Assembly: GCF_001598215.1 (NCBI RefSeq)
Contig: NZ_BCXJ01000001.1
Location: 992,001 to 1,056,000, forward strand
Source of the DNA: Shouchella clausii
GTDB lineage: Bacteria > Bacillota > Bacilli > Bacillales > Bacillaceae_D
Reading direction: 5' to 3'
DNA: 64,000 bases
Position numbers and translations under genes: made by a program. The first letter of the stretch is position 1, and each line of letters opens with the position of its first letter. Under the pieces are notes generated by a model. That model was not told the DNA's origin. It was given only the letters and a program-made list of their open reading frames with translations, and searched no databases. This document shows positions 46,719 to 55,985 of this stretch, piece by piece.

Positions 46719-47591
46719 GTGAGCAAAGGAGCGTTGCCTGTAAACGATGGAAAACTGTCTATAGAAGGGCGCAGAAAAAAGCGGGCTCATCTCTCCCTTT
46801 ATACAGGATTGATTGTGCTTGCCATCATTTGTTTGTTTCCGTTTTATTTAATGATCATGTATTCGACTCATTCAAACGCGGATATTGCCTCAACGTTTTT
46901 GTTTTTCCCTGGCGGGGAATTGGTTGAGAATTTCACTCGTATGATTGAAAATGTCGATATTTTTCGCGGGTTTATGAATAGTTTCATTATTGCTGGCGGT
47001 TCAACTCTATTAACGCTTTATTTCGGCGGCATGACAGCTTACGGGTTTTCGAAATTCAAATTTCGCTTTAATACGATCTTGTTTTTGCTTATGTTGGCGA
47101 CAATGATGATCCCCGCCCAGCTTGCACTAATCGGCAGCTATCGTTGGCTCGGAATGATTGGCTTGCTTGATTCCCATGCAGCTATTATTCTTCCAGCTGC
47201 GGCCAACACATTTGCCGTTTTTTTTATTAAGCAGTTTCTTGATGGCAGCATTCCCGATGATGTGCTGGAATCAGCCAGGATTGACGGGGCAGGAGAGTTG
47301 AAGATTTTTCACCGGATTATTTTGCCGATGATCGTCCCTGCTCTTGCTGCGATTGGCATCTTTACCTTTATTGGTGCTTGGAACAATTTCATTAGTCCAC
47401 TTGTTTTATTGTTTTCCGAAGAGAAATACCCATTGCCAGTCATGGTGGCCTTGATACAAGGTTACTATAACACAGATTACGGCTTACTGTATTTAGGCGT
47501 AGCCTTGTCTGTTTTACCGATTATTATCGTGTTTTCGCTGTTCTCTAAACGGATTATGGGCAGCGTGGCGATTGGAGCCGTGAAAGGGTAA
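46719..47591 (+). CDS. Sugar ABC permease, MalG/UgpE type
   Basis: The start is GTG 46719 behind AAAGGGGGAG, giving 290 residues; the upstream TTG at 46698 overlaps the previous gene. Six membrane helices and the EAA loop ESARIDGAGELKIFHRIILP (near residue 195). It completes the membrane domain of the CUT1 importer. No ATPase gene follows, so the transporter presumably borrows a shared MsmX-type ATPase encoded elsewhere, as is usual in bacilli. Confidence 0.93.
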   Translation: MSKGALPVNDGKLSIEGRRKKRAHLSLYTGLIVLAIICLFPFYLMIMYSTHSNADIASTFLFFPGGELVENFTRMIENVDIFRGFMNSFIIAGGSTLLTLYFGGMTAYGFSKFKFRFNTILFLLMLATMMIPAQLALIGSYRWLGMIGLLDSHAAIILPAAANTFAVFFIKQFLDGSIPDDVLESARIDGAGELKIFHRIILPMIVPALAAIGIFTFIGAWNNFISPLVLLFSEEKYPLPVMVALIQGYYNTDYGLLYLGVALSVLPIIIVFSLFSKRIMGSVAIGAVKG

Positions 47592-47815
47592 ACGGCCCTA
47601 TTTCCTTACTTTTCTTTATGGCTTCTGGTTATGTTCCAAGCACATGAAATCAACCATACTGCCTCATTAGTTTGCAGGTAGTGAAATCATTGAAGAACCA
47701 TTTGACGAACCGTTTTCATTCTGGTGAAATAAAGTTATAACAATTGTAGGAAGCATGACATAACAATGCATGTAGATTGGCAAGGATAAAGATAGGGAAA
47801 GAGAGTGGTCCAACA

Positions 47816-48160
47816 GTGGTTAACTATGACGGTAAGCAATTTGTCGCAAAGGAAAACAGTGAAAATGGCGAAGTTTCTTCGGCTACAGTCTTTAAATACA
47901 AACAGGAAGGGCGGATTTTGTCTGGAACGTATAGCGGGGGCGAGATCCTTACAGGCACATTAATTGGTTTAGTTGACGATCAAGGCCATTTGCGTTTTCG
48001 CTATAACCATGTAAACGTCGATTACGAAATACGAGGTGGGGAATGCTACTCTATACCAGAACAATTGGCAGACGGCCGAATTCGTTTGCATGAAGAATGG
48101 AAATGGAATGATGATAGCAAAAGCGAAGGGACATCGATTGTAGAAGAGATCTTACGTTGA
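47816..48160 (+). CDS. Small conserved protein (often labelled N-acetylglutamate synthase-like)
   Basis: The start is GTG 47816 (MVNYDGKQF), which matches the usual start of this small family better than the TTG at 47777; 114 residues. It is an all-beta protein with [30 protein letters not shown] and YNHVN. Database entries often call such proteins N-acetylglutamate synthase, but no GNAT motif is visible, so the label is doubtful. Monocistronic, with a terminator following. Confidence 0.7.
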   Translation: MVNYDGKQFVAKENSENGEVSSATVFKYKQEGRILSGTYSGGEILTGTLIGLVDDQGHLRFRYNHVNVDYEIRGGECYSIPEQLADGRIRLHEEWKWNDDSKSEGTSIVEEILR

Positions 48161-48180
48161 TCGTTAACGTTAAAATGCCA

Positions 48181-48216
48181 AAGAAACGCCTTGGGCAACA
48201 GCCCAAAGCGTTTCTT
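48181..48216. terminator. Terminator between convergent genes
   Basis: A 16-base stem with one mismatch (48181-48196 with 48201-48216), AACA loop, between the small conserved gene and the coat gene. AA and TT runs at the ends suit both directions. Confidence 0.8.
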
Positions 48217-48222
48217 GACACC

Positions 48223-48555
48223 TTAAATCCAACTCCAGCCGCGACGTCGACCTCCATAATAGCCTCCGCCGTTGTTTCCATTGCCATTTTCGACAACTGA
48301 TTCGTACTCTGTCCGCTCTTCGACTGATTCCGATTGCGGATAACTGTGCACACGGCGTACAACTTGGTTGTTGACATAAGTCGTATGAGATGGATGCACT
48401 TCAGGGATAATGACGACTTCCGTTTGTTCAACCACACGGTGTTGGGTAGGGTGAATGATTGGATCACATTTTTTCACCTTTGTTGGAAGTGTTTCGTAGC
48501 AGGTGTGCTTAGACTTTTTACAGTCGCATGAGCATTTCTTATGGTCGCAGCTCAT
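48223..48555 (-). CDS. CotD-like inner spore coat protein
   Basis: A 110-residue protein with Cys-, Lys- and His-rich N-terminus (CDHKKCSCDCKK) and the CotD-type core: PIIHPTQHRVVEQ, then EVHPSHTTYVNNQ and VVRRVHSYPQ, matching the HPTH and HPQHTTNVNHQ pattern of Bacillus subtilis CotD. The C-terminus is Asn/Gly/Tyr/Arg-rich. It would be assembled into the coat from the mother cell. AAGGAGG-like GGAGGTAAGG is ahead of the ATG. Evidence that the organism sporulates. Confidence 0.88.
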   Translation of the reverse strand: MSCDHKKCSCDCKKSKHTCYETLPTKVKKCDPIIHPTQHRVVEQTEVVIIPEVHPSHTTYVNNQVVRRVHSYPQSESVEERTEYESVVENGNGNNGGGYYGGRRRGWSWI

Positions 48556-48601
48556 TCCTTACCTCCATGAAGAATTATTTAAAGCGTGGAGCTTTATACG
48601 A

Positions 48602-48610
48602 TAATGTATG
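48602..48610 (-). promoter_or_regulatory. Possible sigma-K promoter of the coat gene
   Basis: Read on the minus strand, CATACATTA matches the sigma-K -10 CATANNNTA, with an AC dinucleotide 17 bases upstream as a possible -35. It lies about 47 bases before the start codon. Confidence 0.4.
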
Positions 48611-48820
48611 TAAAAAGCTGAATGCTCGTACTGGTTGGCTTTCCTATTTACGGAAAAATGGCTAAAACGTGTATCAGCAAAGAGGAAGTTTCGCAAGAAT
48701 TGTAAAGAAACGACTATGTGATTCGAAAGTTTCGTAAAGTTCTCCCTTTTTTGGCCGTTGTATGTTTGCCATTTGCTATACTAATCGTGAAGCATTTCAT
48801 TTCTTATGAGGAGGGCCAGT

Positions 48821-50443
48821 ATGAAAAGAGTGATTCAAAAAAGGGCGATTCAGTCGGTTATCATTTTTGCTAGTTTTACAGTAGGCATTCCGGCGTTGGC
48901 AGAAAGCATAAGCGATCCTCCACCCGTATTGGAACCAAGTGACCCGAATGGAAAACGTGTATTGTTTGATAACAGCCATGGGCAAACAGCTGGTCAATCT
49001 GATTGGGTCATAGACGGAGCCTTTTCGGACTTTGCGGATGCGCTAGTGGAAAACGGGTACTATGTCAAGGAACACCGTAGTGCAGAACCGCTAACTAGCA
49101 CCGATTTAGACGGGTACGATGTGTTTATTATTCCTGAAGCACAAATTCCATTTAAGACTGTTGAGCAAGAGGCGATTGCCTCGTTTGCAGAAGAAGGGGG
49201 CGGCGTGTTTTTTATTGCTGACCACTACAATGCAGACCGTAATTTTAACCGGCTTGACTCAAATGAAATTATGAACGGTTGGCGCCGAGGTGCTTATGAT
49301 GACATAACAAAAGGGATGAGCAACGAAGAAAAAGAAGCACTCGAAGGTGTCGTAAGTTCAGACTGGCTTGCCGAAGAATTTGGCGTTCGTTTTCGTTACA
49401 ATGCCATTGACCATACAGTAGCAGATACGATTGTTCGCTCAGAAGAGGTGTTTGGCATTACGGAAAACATTAGCGCTCTCTCCATTCATGCTGGATCAAC
49501 GCTTGCGATTATTGACCCAAACGTCGCTAAAGGCGTTGCTTATTTGCCTGATGGCCTGACGCCGGAAGCGAATAAATGGAACAACGCAGTCGACCAAGGT
49601 GTTTATCACGGCGGCGGAATCGAGGAAGGTCCTTATGCGGCTATCGGAAAAAAGGGGTTAGGCAAAGCAGCCTTTATCGGCGATTCATCGCCAGTTGAGG
49701 ATTCGACCCCAAAATACCGCAACGAAGAACATGGTGGCCAAAAGCGTACGTATGATGGATTTATCGATCAAGACAATGGTGCTTTCCTCGTGCAGGTGGT
49801 CGATTGGCTTGCTGAACAGGAATCCTATACCAACTTTACCGAAGCAGGAATCCCTTTAGACGAACCGTCTCCGCTTTTGGACATGGAACAGCCTGAAAAG
49901 ACGACAGAACCACAGGCTGAGCCATGGCGACAGCCGCAAGGGGAGTATCGATGGTATGACCGTTCTACTTTTGCGGCCGGCTCGTTTGGAAGTGGAAAGG
50001 AAGCACCGCTAGAAGTGGAATATGGTTTAGAAACGCCTGATGCGCTTCCATTAGGAGGGCAGACGTTTTCTGTGACTGTAGAGCTCCGTCATTTAACGCC
50101 AAACCAAACGGTCAACAGCCTTGACATGCAAGTGTACTTGCCGGGAGGACGTTCGATTTCGCAGATTCAAGGGGAGGATGGAAGTTGGCCTAGCTCTTAC
50201 AGCTACCATCATATCGGTACGTTGATCGCTGATGCTACAGGGACAGCAACGAAAACGGTCACGATGCGATTGAACCCGTCCGTGGAGGCCGATTCGGCGA
50301 TGATTCGATTGCGCAATGACCGCCAAAATGTCGTGACGCAAACAGTTGCCCTTACTGCTGCCAGCGAAAAGGTGATGAAACACCCGACGATTCAAAAGAG
50401 CTTAAAACGAAAAAGCGTGCCAGCGGCAATAGCAGGAAGCTAG
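48821..50443 (+). CDS. Secreted protein with GATase-like (GIFT/DUF4350-type) domain
   Basis: GAGGAGGG ahead of ATG 48821 sets the start (540 residues). A signal peptide ends PALAES. The mature N-terminal part (about 45-330) looks like a class I glutamine-amidotransferase-like fold: KRVLFDNSHGQ, DGYDVFIIPEAQIPF, GGGVFFIADHYNAD and GKAAFIGDSSPVED. It has no Cys nucleophile, so it is probably a binding or hydrolase derivative. The C-terminal part (about 385-510) is beta-rich and Ig-like. I do not know its function. Exported, likely cell-surface or released. Monocistronic. Confidence 0.7.
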   Translation: MKRVIQKRAIQSVIIFASFTVGIPALAESISDPPPVLEPSDPNGKRVLFDNSHGQTAGQSDWVIDGAFSDFADALVENGYYVKEHRSAEPLTSTDLDGYDVFIIPEAQIPFKTVEQEAIASFAEEGGGVFFIADHYNADRNFNRLDSNEIMNGWRRGAYDDITKGMSNEEKEALEGVVSSDWLAEEFGVRFRYNAIDHTVADTIVRSEEVFGITENISALSIHAGSTLAIIDPNVAKGVAYLPDGLTPEANKWNNAVDQGVYHGGGIEEGPYAAIGKKGLGKAAFIGDSSPVEDSTPKYRNEEHGGQKRTYDGFIDQDNGAFLVQVVDWLAEQESYTNFTEAGIPLDEPSPLLDMEQPEKTTEPQAEPWRQPQGEYRWYDRSTFAAGSFGSGKEAPLEVEYGLETPDALPLGGQTFSVTVELRHLTPNQTVNSLDMQVYLPGGRSISQIQGEDGSWPSSYSYHHIGTLIADATGTATKTVTMRLNPSVEADSAMIRLRNDRQNVVTQTVALTAASEKVMKHPTIQKSLKRKSVPAAIAGS

Positions 50444-50467
50444 GGGATTTTCCCCTAGCTTTTTTTG
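50438..50467. terminator. Terminator overlapping the stop of the secreted protein gene
   Basis: A perfect ten-base stem (50438-50447 with 50451-50460), TTT loop, T7 tail. The stop codon of the plus-strand gene is inside the stem and the minus-strand ade gene ends in the tail. Confidence 0.8.
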
Positions 50468-52176
50468 TTTACAAACAATGGAACGACTTTGCCTTTGTTA
50501 ACATCGATTAACCCAAAATCAGTAATTTTCAGCGCAGGGCTAACTGGCAAAGAGAGCGTCGATAGGGACATAATCGGATTGTAATGCTTATAACCTAATG
50601 CCGTTAGCGCTTTAACAAACGCTTCGACTTTTGGTGCAAGCTCGGCTAGGGGCGCTTCAGAAAGAATACCGCCGACTGGCAGTTCCAGCATCGCTTTCAC
50701 TTCCCCGTTCTCTACTGCCGCACAGCCCCCTTGTGCTTGGATGACCGCGTTCGCTGCACAAACCATGTCTTTGACGTTTGCGCCAACAACGAGCAAGTTA
50801 TGATTGTCATGGGAATACGTTGTTGCCACTGCTCCGCGCCGTATAATGTCTCCGGCGATCAGGCCGTGGGCACGCCCACCTGTTTTGCCGTAGCGTTCAA
50901 ATGTGGCAATAAGACGAAGGCCGCTGTCTTGCCATTGTAGGAGGCCGTTTGCGACAGGCACTTTTTCCTGTGTTTCCTTCGTAAAGGTCGAGCCATCTGC
51001 CACATTCATCACCCGGCAAACGTGCATGCCGTCTTGACGGTCGGCAACCACGTTAAAATCCTCCTTTTTCAAAGGAGCAAGCTTGACGCTTTCGTAAAAA
51101 TGTTGTGGAAACTGTTTTGGCTTTGGCGTTTGTTTGTACGGGCTAGTTGCATCATAGGCGAGCACACCATTTTTATAAACAGCAGAAAAAACAAATTGGC
51201 CGTCTTCTGCAAGAAGACTGAAGTCAGCGATTTTTCCAGGAGCAATAGCACCACGGTCTTCAAGTTTCATCCGCTTGGCAGGTGCCATTGTACAAGCATA
51301 AATGACGTCCTCAAACTTCATGCCTGCTGCGAGCGCTTTGTTTGCGAGAACATTTAAGTGGCCACGTTTATATAGGGAATCAGCCATGACATCGTCAGTA
51401 ACAAAGCAAAAATGTTCGCGGGCGTCGTTTTCAATCAAAAAGGAAAGCACGTCGTCGGTCATCGATTTTTCTTGGATTTCTAAAAACATGCCCGCTTTAA
51501 TACGTGCTACCATTCCTTCTCTCGTTTGGTGTGTATGATCAGACCCAATTCCAGCGGCAACAATTTGATGAAGGTCGAGCCCTGTCAACTTTGGCACATG
51601 CCCTTCGATAGGAAGAGCAGGGTAGGAACGCCGGAAATGTTTGAGGATTTGGTTTGTTTTTGAATCAGGTTGTGAAATGACATCGACATAGTTCATGATT
51701 TCCCCTAAGCATTGGATGTCCTCTGTGTCCATTAATTCGTCCATTTCTGCGATTCCGATTGTGCCGCCAGTCGTTTCCAAACTTGTAGCGGGAACAGAAC
51801 TAGGGATCGCGTATTTCATATCAACTATACAGGCGGCGCTTGCCTCGATCATGGCTTTAATGCCTTCGATCCCAAACACATTGGCCATTTCATGAGGCTC
51901 TGGAACGATCGTTGTCACGCCATTTTGCAAAAGTGCCCAAGAAAAGGTTTCTGGTGTGACCATTGAGCTCTCGATATGCAAATGGATATCAATTAAGCCA
52001 GGAATCATTTGCTGGCCTTGGCCATCAATAGTGGCATTGGCTTGGATCGATTCAAGTTCGTCGCTGTGCCCGATCGCCACAAATCGGCCTTGGTCAATCG
52101 CGACGTCGCTGGCGATAAACTGTTGTGTATAGGCATTATAGACGCGTACGTTTTTCACTAAAGTATCTACATACAT
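50455..52176 (-). CDS. ade: Adenine deaminase
   Basis: The start is ATG 52176 behind GGAGG; the open frame upstream to 52248 is not needed. The 573 residues match Bacillus subtilis Ade (577). It hydrolyses adenine to hypoxanthine and ammonia. Amidohydrolase metal motifs are visible: GLIDIHLHIESS (near residue 72), the Ade-specific PEPHEMANV (near 100) and VTDDVMAD (near 260). It is the last gene of a six-gene minus-strand operon with an ABC importer and a nucleoside hydrolase, which implies that adenine arises from imported nucleoside. Confidence 0.94.
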   Translation of the reverse strand: MYVDTLVKNVRVYNAYTQQFIASDVAIDQGRFVAIGHSDELESIQANATIDGQGQQMIPGLIDIHLHIESSMVTPETFSWALLQNGVTTIVPEPHEMANVFGIEGIKAMIEASAACIVDMKYAIPSSVPATSLETTGGTIGIAEMDELMDTEDIQCLGEIMNYVDVISQPDSKTNQILKHFRRSYPALPIEGHVPKLTGLDLHQIVAAGIGSDHTHQTREGMVARIKAGMFLEIQEKSMTDDVLSFLIENDAREHFCFVTDDVMADSLYKRGHLNVLANKALAAGMKFEDVIYACTMAPAKRMKLEDRGAIAPGKIADFSLLAEDGQFVFSAVYKNGVLAYDATSPYKQTPKPKQFPQHFYESVKLAPLKKEDFNVVADRQDGMHVCRVMNVADGSTFTKETQEKVPVANGLLQWQDSGLRLIATFERYGKTGGRAHGLIAGDIIRRGAVATTYSHDNHNLLVVGANVKDMVCAANAVIQAQGGCAAVENGEVKAMLELPVGGILSEAPLAELAPKVEAFVKALTALGYKHYNPIMSLSTLSLPVSPALKITDFGLIDVNKGKVVPLFVNKKS

Positions 52177-52247
52177 AATAAAGTCAGTCCTCCAACTTCC
52201 GCAATGGACAATGGTTGTATTTCGCTTTCGTATAGACATAGGAAGCA

Positions 52248-53303
52248 TTATTGGGTAATAACGATTTTATTGCTTGGAAAATGGAGGGCAACAGGCGTGC
52301 CAATGTCAAGGGGCGTTGCCATGTCAGTATGGACTGTAAACGTACCGGCTGCCGTTTCTACGATACATTGGTAACTACGGCCGAGAAAAGTGCAGACGAG
52401 CACTTTTCCAGCTATGTGATTTTCAGCGTCCCCTTGGTTTAAATCGAGAACAAGCTCAATGTCGTCAGGGCGGATCGCTCCTGTCATGCCTAATTCAGAA
52501 CCGGCATGTTTGGCGACTGAAAAGCGTTGTGTTCCCGAGGCAAATGTCCAATAAGCTCCGTTGTCTTCCCTGTCTGAGAACGGCAAGAAGTTCTTGAAGC
52601 CGATAAATTCAGCAACAAAGCGCGTTTTTGGATAGCTGTAAATATGGGACGGGGCATCAAGCTGTTCGATGATCCCTTTATTCATAATCGCGACATTGTC
52701 GGAAATCGAAAAGCATTCTTCTTGGTCATGAGAGACATATACAGCTGTGATGCCGAGCTCTTGTTGAATGCGGCGAATTTCCACGCGCATTGTTTCACGC
52801 AAGTTTGCGTCCAAGTTGCTCAACGGTTCATCAAACAACAACAGGTCCGGTTCAATCACTAATGCCCGGGCGATAGCGACACGCTGCCGTTGCCCGCCGG
52901 AAAGTTCTTTTGGAAACCGATTTTCAAAACCTGTTAAATTAACGACATCGAGCACATGGGCAATCCGTTTTTTCATTTCGCTTTGCGTTTGTTTGCGCAT
53001 TTTTAAGCCAAAGGCGATGTTGTTATACACAGACAAATGGGGAAAAAGCGCATAATTTTGGAAAACGAAGCCAAAGTTCCGTTTCGAAACGGGGACGCGT
53101 GTGTAATCTTTGTCGTTAAACAAAAAGCGGCCCGATTTGGATTCGAGAAAGCCGGCAATGAGTCGCAGTGTCGTCGTCTTTCCACAGCCACTTGGTCCTA
53201 GCAAGGATAGGAGCTCGCCTTTCTCAATTTTTAAATCAAACTGTTTTAAAATGTCTTGTTTTTGGTAAGCGACCGTCACTTGGTCTAATGTTAGTAAAGC
53301 CAT
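52248..53303 (-). CDS. PotA-type ABC importer ATPase
   Basis: The start is ATG 53303 behind GGAGGTC (351 residues). Walker A GPSGCGKTT (near 35), signature LSGGQRQR, Walker B LLLFDEPLSNLDA and switch His VSHDQEE are intact, and the C-terminal TOBE domain (about 260-350) is that of the spermidine/iron/2-aminoethylphosphonate group. It powers the two permeases encoded upstream. The neighbours (nucleoside hydrolase and adenine deaminase) argue that the cargo is not a polyamine but a purine nucleoside or related compound. Confidence 0.9.
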   Translation of the reverse strand: MALLTLDQVTVAYQKQDILKQFDLKIEKGELLSLLGPSGCGKTTTLRLIAGFLESKSGRFLFNDKDYTRVPVSKRNFGFVFQNYALFPHLSVYNNIAFGLKMRKQTQSEMKKRIAHVLDVVNLTGFENRFPKELSGGQRQRVAIARALVIEPDLLLFDEPLSNLDANLRETMRVEIRRIQQELGITAVYVSHDQEECFSISDNVAIMNKGIIEQLDAPSHIYSYPKTRFVAEFIGFKNFLPFSDREDNGAYWTFASGTQRFSVAKHAGSELGMTGAIRPDDIELVLDLNQGDAENHIAGKVLVCTFLGRSYQCIVETAAGTFTVHTDMATPLDIGTPVALHFPSNKIVITQ

Positions 53304-53366
53304 GAGAGACCTCCATTCTTTTACAAAAGTTGCAATCAAGCATAGGAGAAACGGGACCCCGTTTCA

Positions 53367-54158
53367 TTACCGTTTCGTAAAATACGACAAGCCGACTAGC
53401 CTTTCAATTGCAAACATCAATAAAGCTGTTAATGCCATTAGCATCACCGAAATGGCAGCAACCGTTGGATCAAAATAATGTTCGACGTACGTCAGCATCT
53501 GGATAGGCAGTGTCGAAAGCCCTGGACCGGTAAGAAAGACGGAAATATCGACGTTGTTAAATGACTCTAAAAATGCAATGAGCACTGCAGCGATAATGCC
53601 AGATTTAATATTAGGCAAAATGACTTTGAAAAACGCGCCAAGGCGGCTTGCACCGAGGCTCATCGCTGCTTCTTCAATCGAGAAGTCAAACGTGGCCATA
53701 CTAGAAGCAATCACACGGATAATAAAGGGCAGCATCAAAATCGTATGACCTACAAATAGCGCGACTTCAAGTGGAAGTTGATAAGCAACAATTAAATAGC
53801 GCAAAAATGTAAAACCAAGTACGGTGCCGGGAATGAGTATCGGCGAAACAAACAACACATTTAACAGCGCTTTTCCTGGAAACTCGTAGCGGCTTAATGC
53901 ATAGGCAGCTGGAATCCCAAGCAACAGTGCACACAGGTTGCCTAACAAGCTAACGAGCATCGAAAGCTTGAACGTGTCCATGAAGGCAGACACAGCAAAA
54001 ATATTCGCGTACCATTCAAGGGAAAAGCCACTTGGCGGAAACTGCAGCACTGTACTAGGCTCAAAAGAAGCGACCGAAATAATAAAGAGCGGCCCGAGCA
54101 GAAATAAAAAAATGAGAAAGGAAACAAACCCAAGGCCGATATGTTTTGATTGGTTCAT
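53367..54158 (-). CDS. PotC-type ABC permease
   Basis: A 263-residue permease with six membrane helices and the EAA loop IEEAAMSLGASRLGAFFKVILP (near residue 165). AAGGGGG precedes the ATG, four bases after the first permease gene. It forms a heterodimer with the PotB-type subunit. Confidence 0.92.
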   Translation of the reverse strand: MNQSKHIGLGFVSFLIFLFLLGPLFIISVASFEPSTVLQFPPSGFSLEWYANIFAVSAFMDTFKLSMLVSLLGNLCALLLGIPAAYALSRYEFPGKALLNVLFVSPILIPGTVLGFTFLRYLIVAYQLPLEVALFVGHTILMLPFIIRVIASSMATFDFSIEEAAMSLGASRLGAFFKVILPNIKSGIIAAVLIAFLESFNNVDISVFLTGPGLSTLPIQMLTYVEHYFDPTVAAISVMLMALTALLMFAIERLVGLSYFTKR

Positions 54159-54162
54159 CTGT

Positions 54163-54984
54163 TTACCCCCTTGGATTTAAAATCGCTGCGATTTTTTGGA
54201 AAAGGCCGGTCACTACAAACGTGATGACAATCATAATGGTTGCAATCATCGCAGCAGCATGCCAATCATTTAACGTAATCGCATTTTGATATAAAAATGT
54301 CGAAATGACCCGTTGTTGGCCGCCGAGAAGCGCTGGCGTTGTATAGGCGGTAAAACTGCCTACAAATACGAGTGTGCTGCCAATTACAAGGCCAGGCACA
54401 CAGAGTGGCACCATCACTTTTAAGAATGCTTTTGCTTTTGAGGCGCCAAGACTTTCAGCAGCTAAAAACAAATCAGCATCAATGTTCTCCATCACGCCAA
54501 CTAATGTAACAATCATGAGTGGCAAAAATAAATGGATAAGGCCGATAGCGACAGCGGCTGGTGTATATAGAATCGATAATGGTTCGTGTATAAGACCAGT
54601 TGCCAAAAGAAACTCGTTAAGCAAACCATTGCGGCCGAGAATAATCATCCAGCTAAAAGACCGAACGACTGGGCTAACGAGCAATGGGAAAATGGCGAGC
54701 ATGAGCATGATTGCTTTTTTGCCGCCTTTTAACTTAGAAATGTAATAAGCGGCGGGAAAAGCAAGTATGACGCAGCAAAAAGTGGTCAATAGAGCGACAA
54801 AAAGAGTCGTCCATAAAATTTCTAAAAAGTAGGCATCACCTAAAAAACGAAAATAACCGTTTAAGGAAAAGCTGCCGTTTTCGACAAATGTCGAGCTGAT
54901 GGTGAGCACGAGTGGAATAAGCATAAAAACAGTTAAAAACAGCAGCCCCGGAATGAGCAAAATCATGCGCATTGAACGGTTCAC
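54163..54984 (-). CDS. PotB-type ABC permease
   Basis: GAGGTGA eight bases ahead fits GTG 54984 (273 residues); the TTG at 54990 is too close. Six membrane helices, EAA loop FLAAESLGASKAKAFLKVMVP (near residue 175, LGASKAKAF). It forms the translocation path with the PotC-type permease. It lies 56 bases downstream of the nucleoside hydrolase gene. Confidence 0.92.
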   Translation of the reverse strand: MNRSMRMILLIPGLLFLTVFMLIPLVLTISSTFVENGSFSLNGYFRFLGDAYFLEILWTTLFVALLTTFCCVILAFPAAYYISKLKGGKKAIMLMLAIFPLLVSPVVRSFSWMIILGRNGLLNEFLLATGLIHEPLSILYTPAAVAIGLIHLFLPLMIVTLVGVMENIDADLFLAAESLGASKAKAFLKVMVPLCVPGLVIGSTLVFVGSFTAYTTPALLGGQQRVISTFLYQNAITLNDWHAAAMIATIMIVITFVVTGLFQKIAAILNPRG

Positions 54985-55040
54985 GAACAAATCACCTCAC
55001 AGAAAAGAATGGCCCGGCATCGAAATGCCTAAGGCCATGT

Positions 55041-55973
55041 TCAGTTTTGGATTGAATGCAAAAAGTACGATAAAAATGCATCACTGTCGATCTCAGTGGC
55101 AACTTTAACATTTGCCGGTTTTCCTAAGCGCTTTTGCCTGTCGCATACCGTTTGTCCATCGCAAAATTGGCTGTTTGTTTCTACTTCTACAAACATCTCG
55201 TTTAAATAGAGCAATTCGGGTTTTAATGCATAAGCAACTGCAAGGGGATCGTGGAGGGCACAAGCTGCCACGTTGTTCCGCGCTTCATACCGTTTTATAT
55301 AGTCTGCGGTGCACATTTTGATAAATTGCTTGACAGGTGAGTCAACGAGTGATTCAATGTCTCGGCTAGTAAGGAGTGCTTTGCGGGTAACATCTAAACC
55401 GACTTGCACAATGGGGGTGAAGCCAGCATGGATCACCTCGCGCGCTGCCTCAGGATCGACATACATGTTGTACTCAGCCACAGGGGTGACATTGCCATGT
55501 GTAAACGCGGCACCACCCATATAGACGACGCCTGCCACGAGTTTTGGCAAATCAGGGCATTTTTCAAGCGCTAACGCCAAGTTTGTCAGCGGTCCTGTCA
55601 TGACAAGCGTTAGTTCGCCAGGATAACGTTTTGCCTGTTCGATTATATAATCAGGCGCATAACCGTCAGCAGGCTGTGCCGTTGGCTTAAAATGAGGCAA
55701 AGCGCCGCCAAGGCCATCATTGCCGTGGACGCTATGTTCAAAAAAGCAAGGGCGCCGAAGTGGAGCGTGAGCGCCTTGGATAACGGGAATGTCGCCCTCT
55801 TTATGAATGAGTGTTAACACTTTTAACGTGTTAACAGTCGCTTTTTCTAAAGAGACATTTCCGTTCACTGTCGTAATCGCAAGCAGTTGGGCATCGATGC
55901 TCTTGGCGGCAAGGATAATGGCAAGGGCGTCATCTACGCCTGTGTCAACGTCAAGTAGGATCTTTTTGGCCAC
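55041..55973 (-). CDS. Inosine/uridine-preferring nucleoside hydrolase (IunH family)
   Basis: A 310-residue enzyme starting at GTG 55973 behind AAGGAGG. It cleaves the N-glycosidic bond of nucleosides to base and ribose. The calcium-binding Asp cluster DVDTGVDDAL (residues 8-17), the ribose site EYNMYVDPEAA near 166 and HDPLAV near 241 are intact, so it should be active. The family includes purine- and pyrimidine-preferring members. Lying between the binding protein and permease genes of the importer, it suggests a nucleoside cargo. Confidence 0.93.
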   Translation of the reverse strand: MAKKILLDVDTGVDDALAIILAAKSIDAQLLAITTVNGNVSLEKATVNTLKVLTLIHKEGDIPVIQGAHAPLRRPCFFEHSVHGNDGLGGALPHFKPTAQPADGYAPDYIIEQAKRYPGELTLVMTGPLTNLALALEKCPDLPKLVAGVVYMGGAAFTHGNVTPVAEYNMYVDPEAAREVIHAGFTPIVQVGLDVTRKALLTSRDIESLVDSPVKQFIKMCTADYIKRYEARNNVAACALHDPLAVAYALKPELLYLNEMFVEVETNSQFCDGQTVCDRQKRLGKPANVKVATEIDSDAFLSYFLHSIQN

Positions 55974-55985
55974 TTCAATGCCTCC

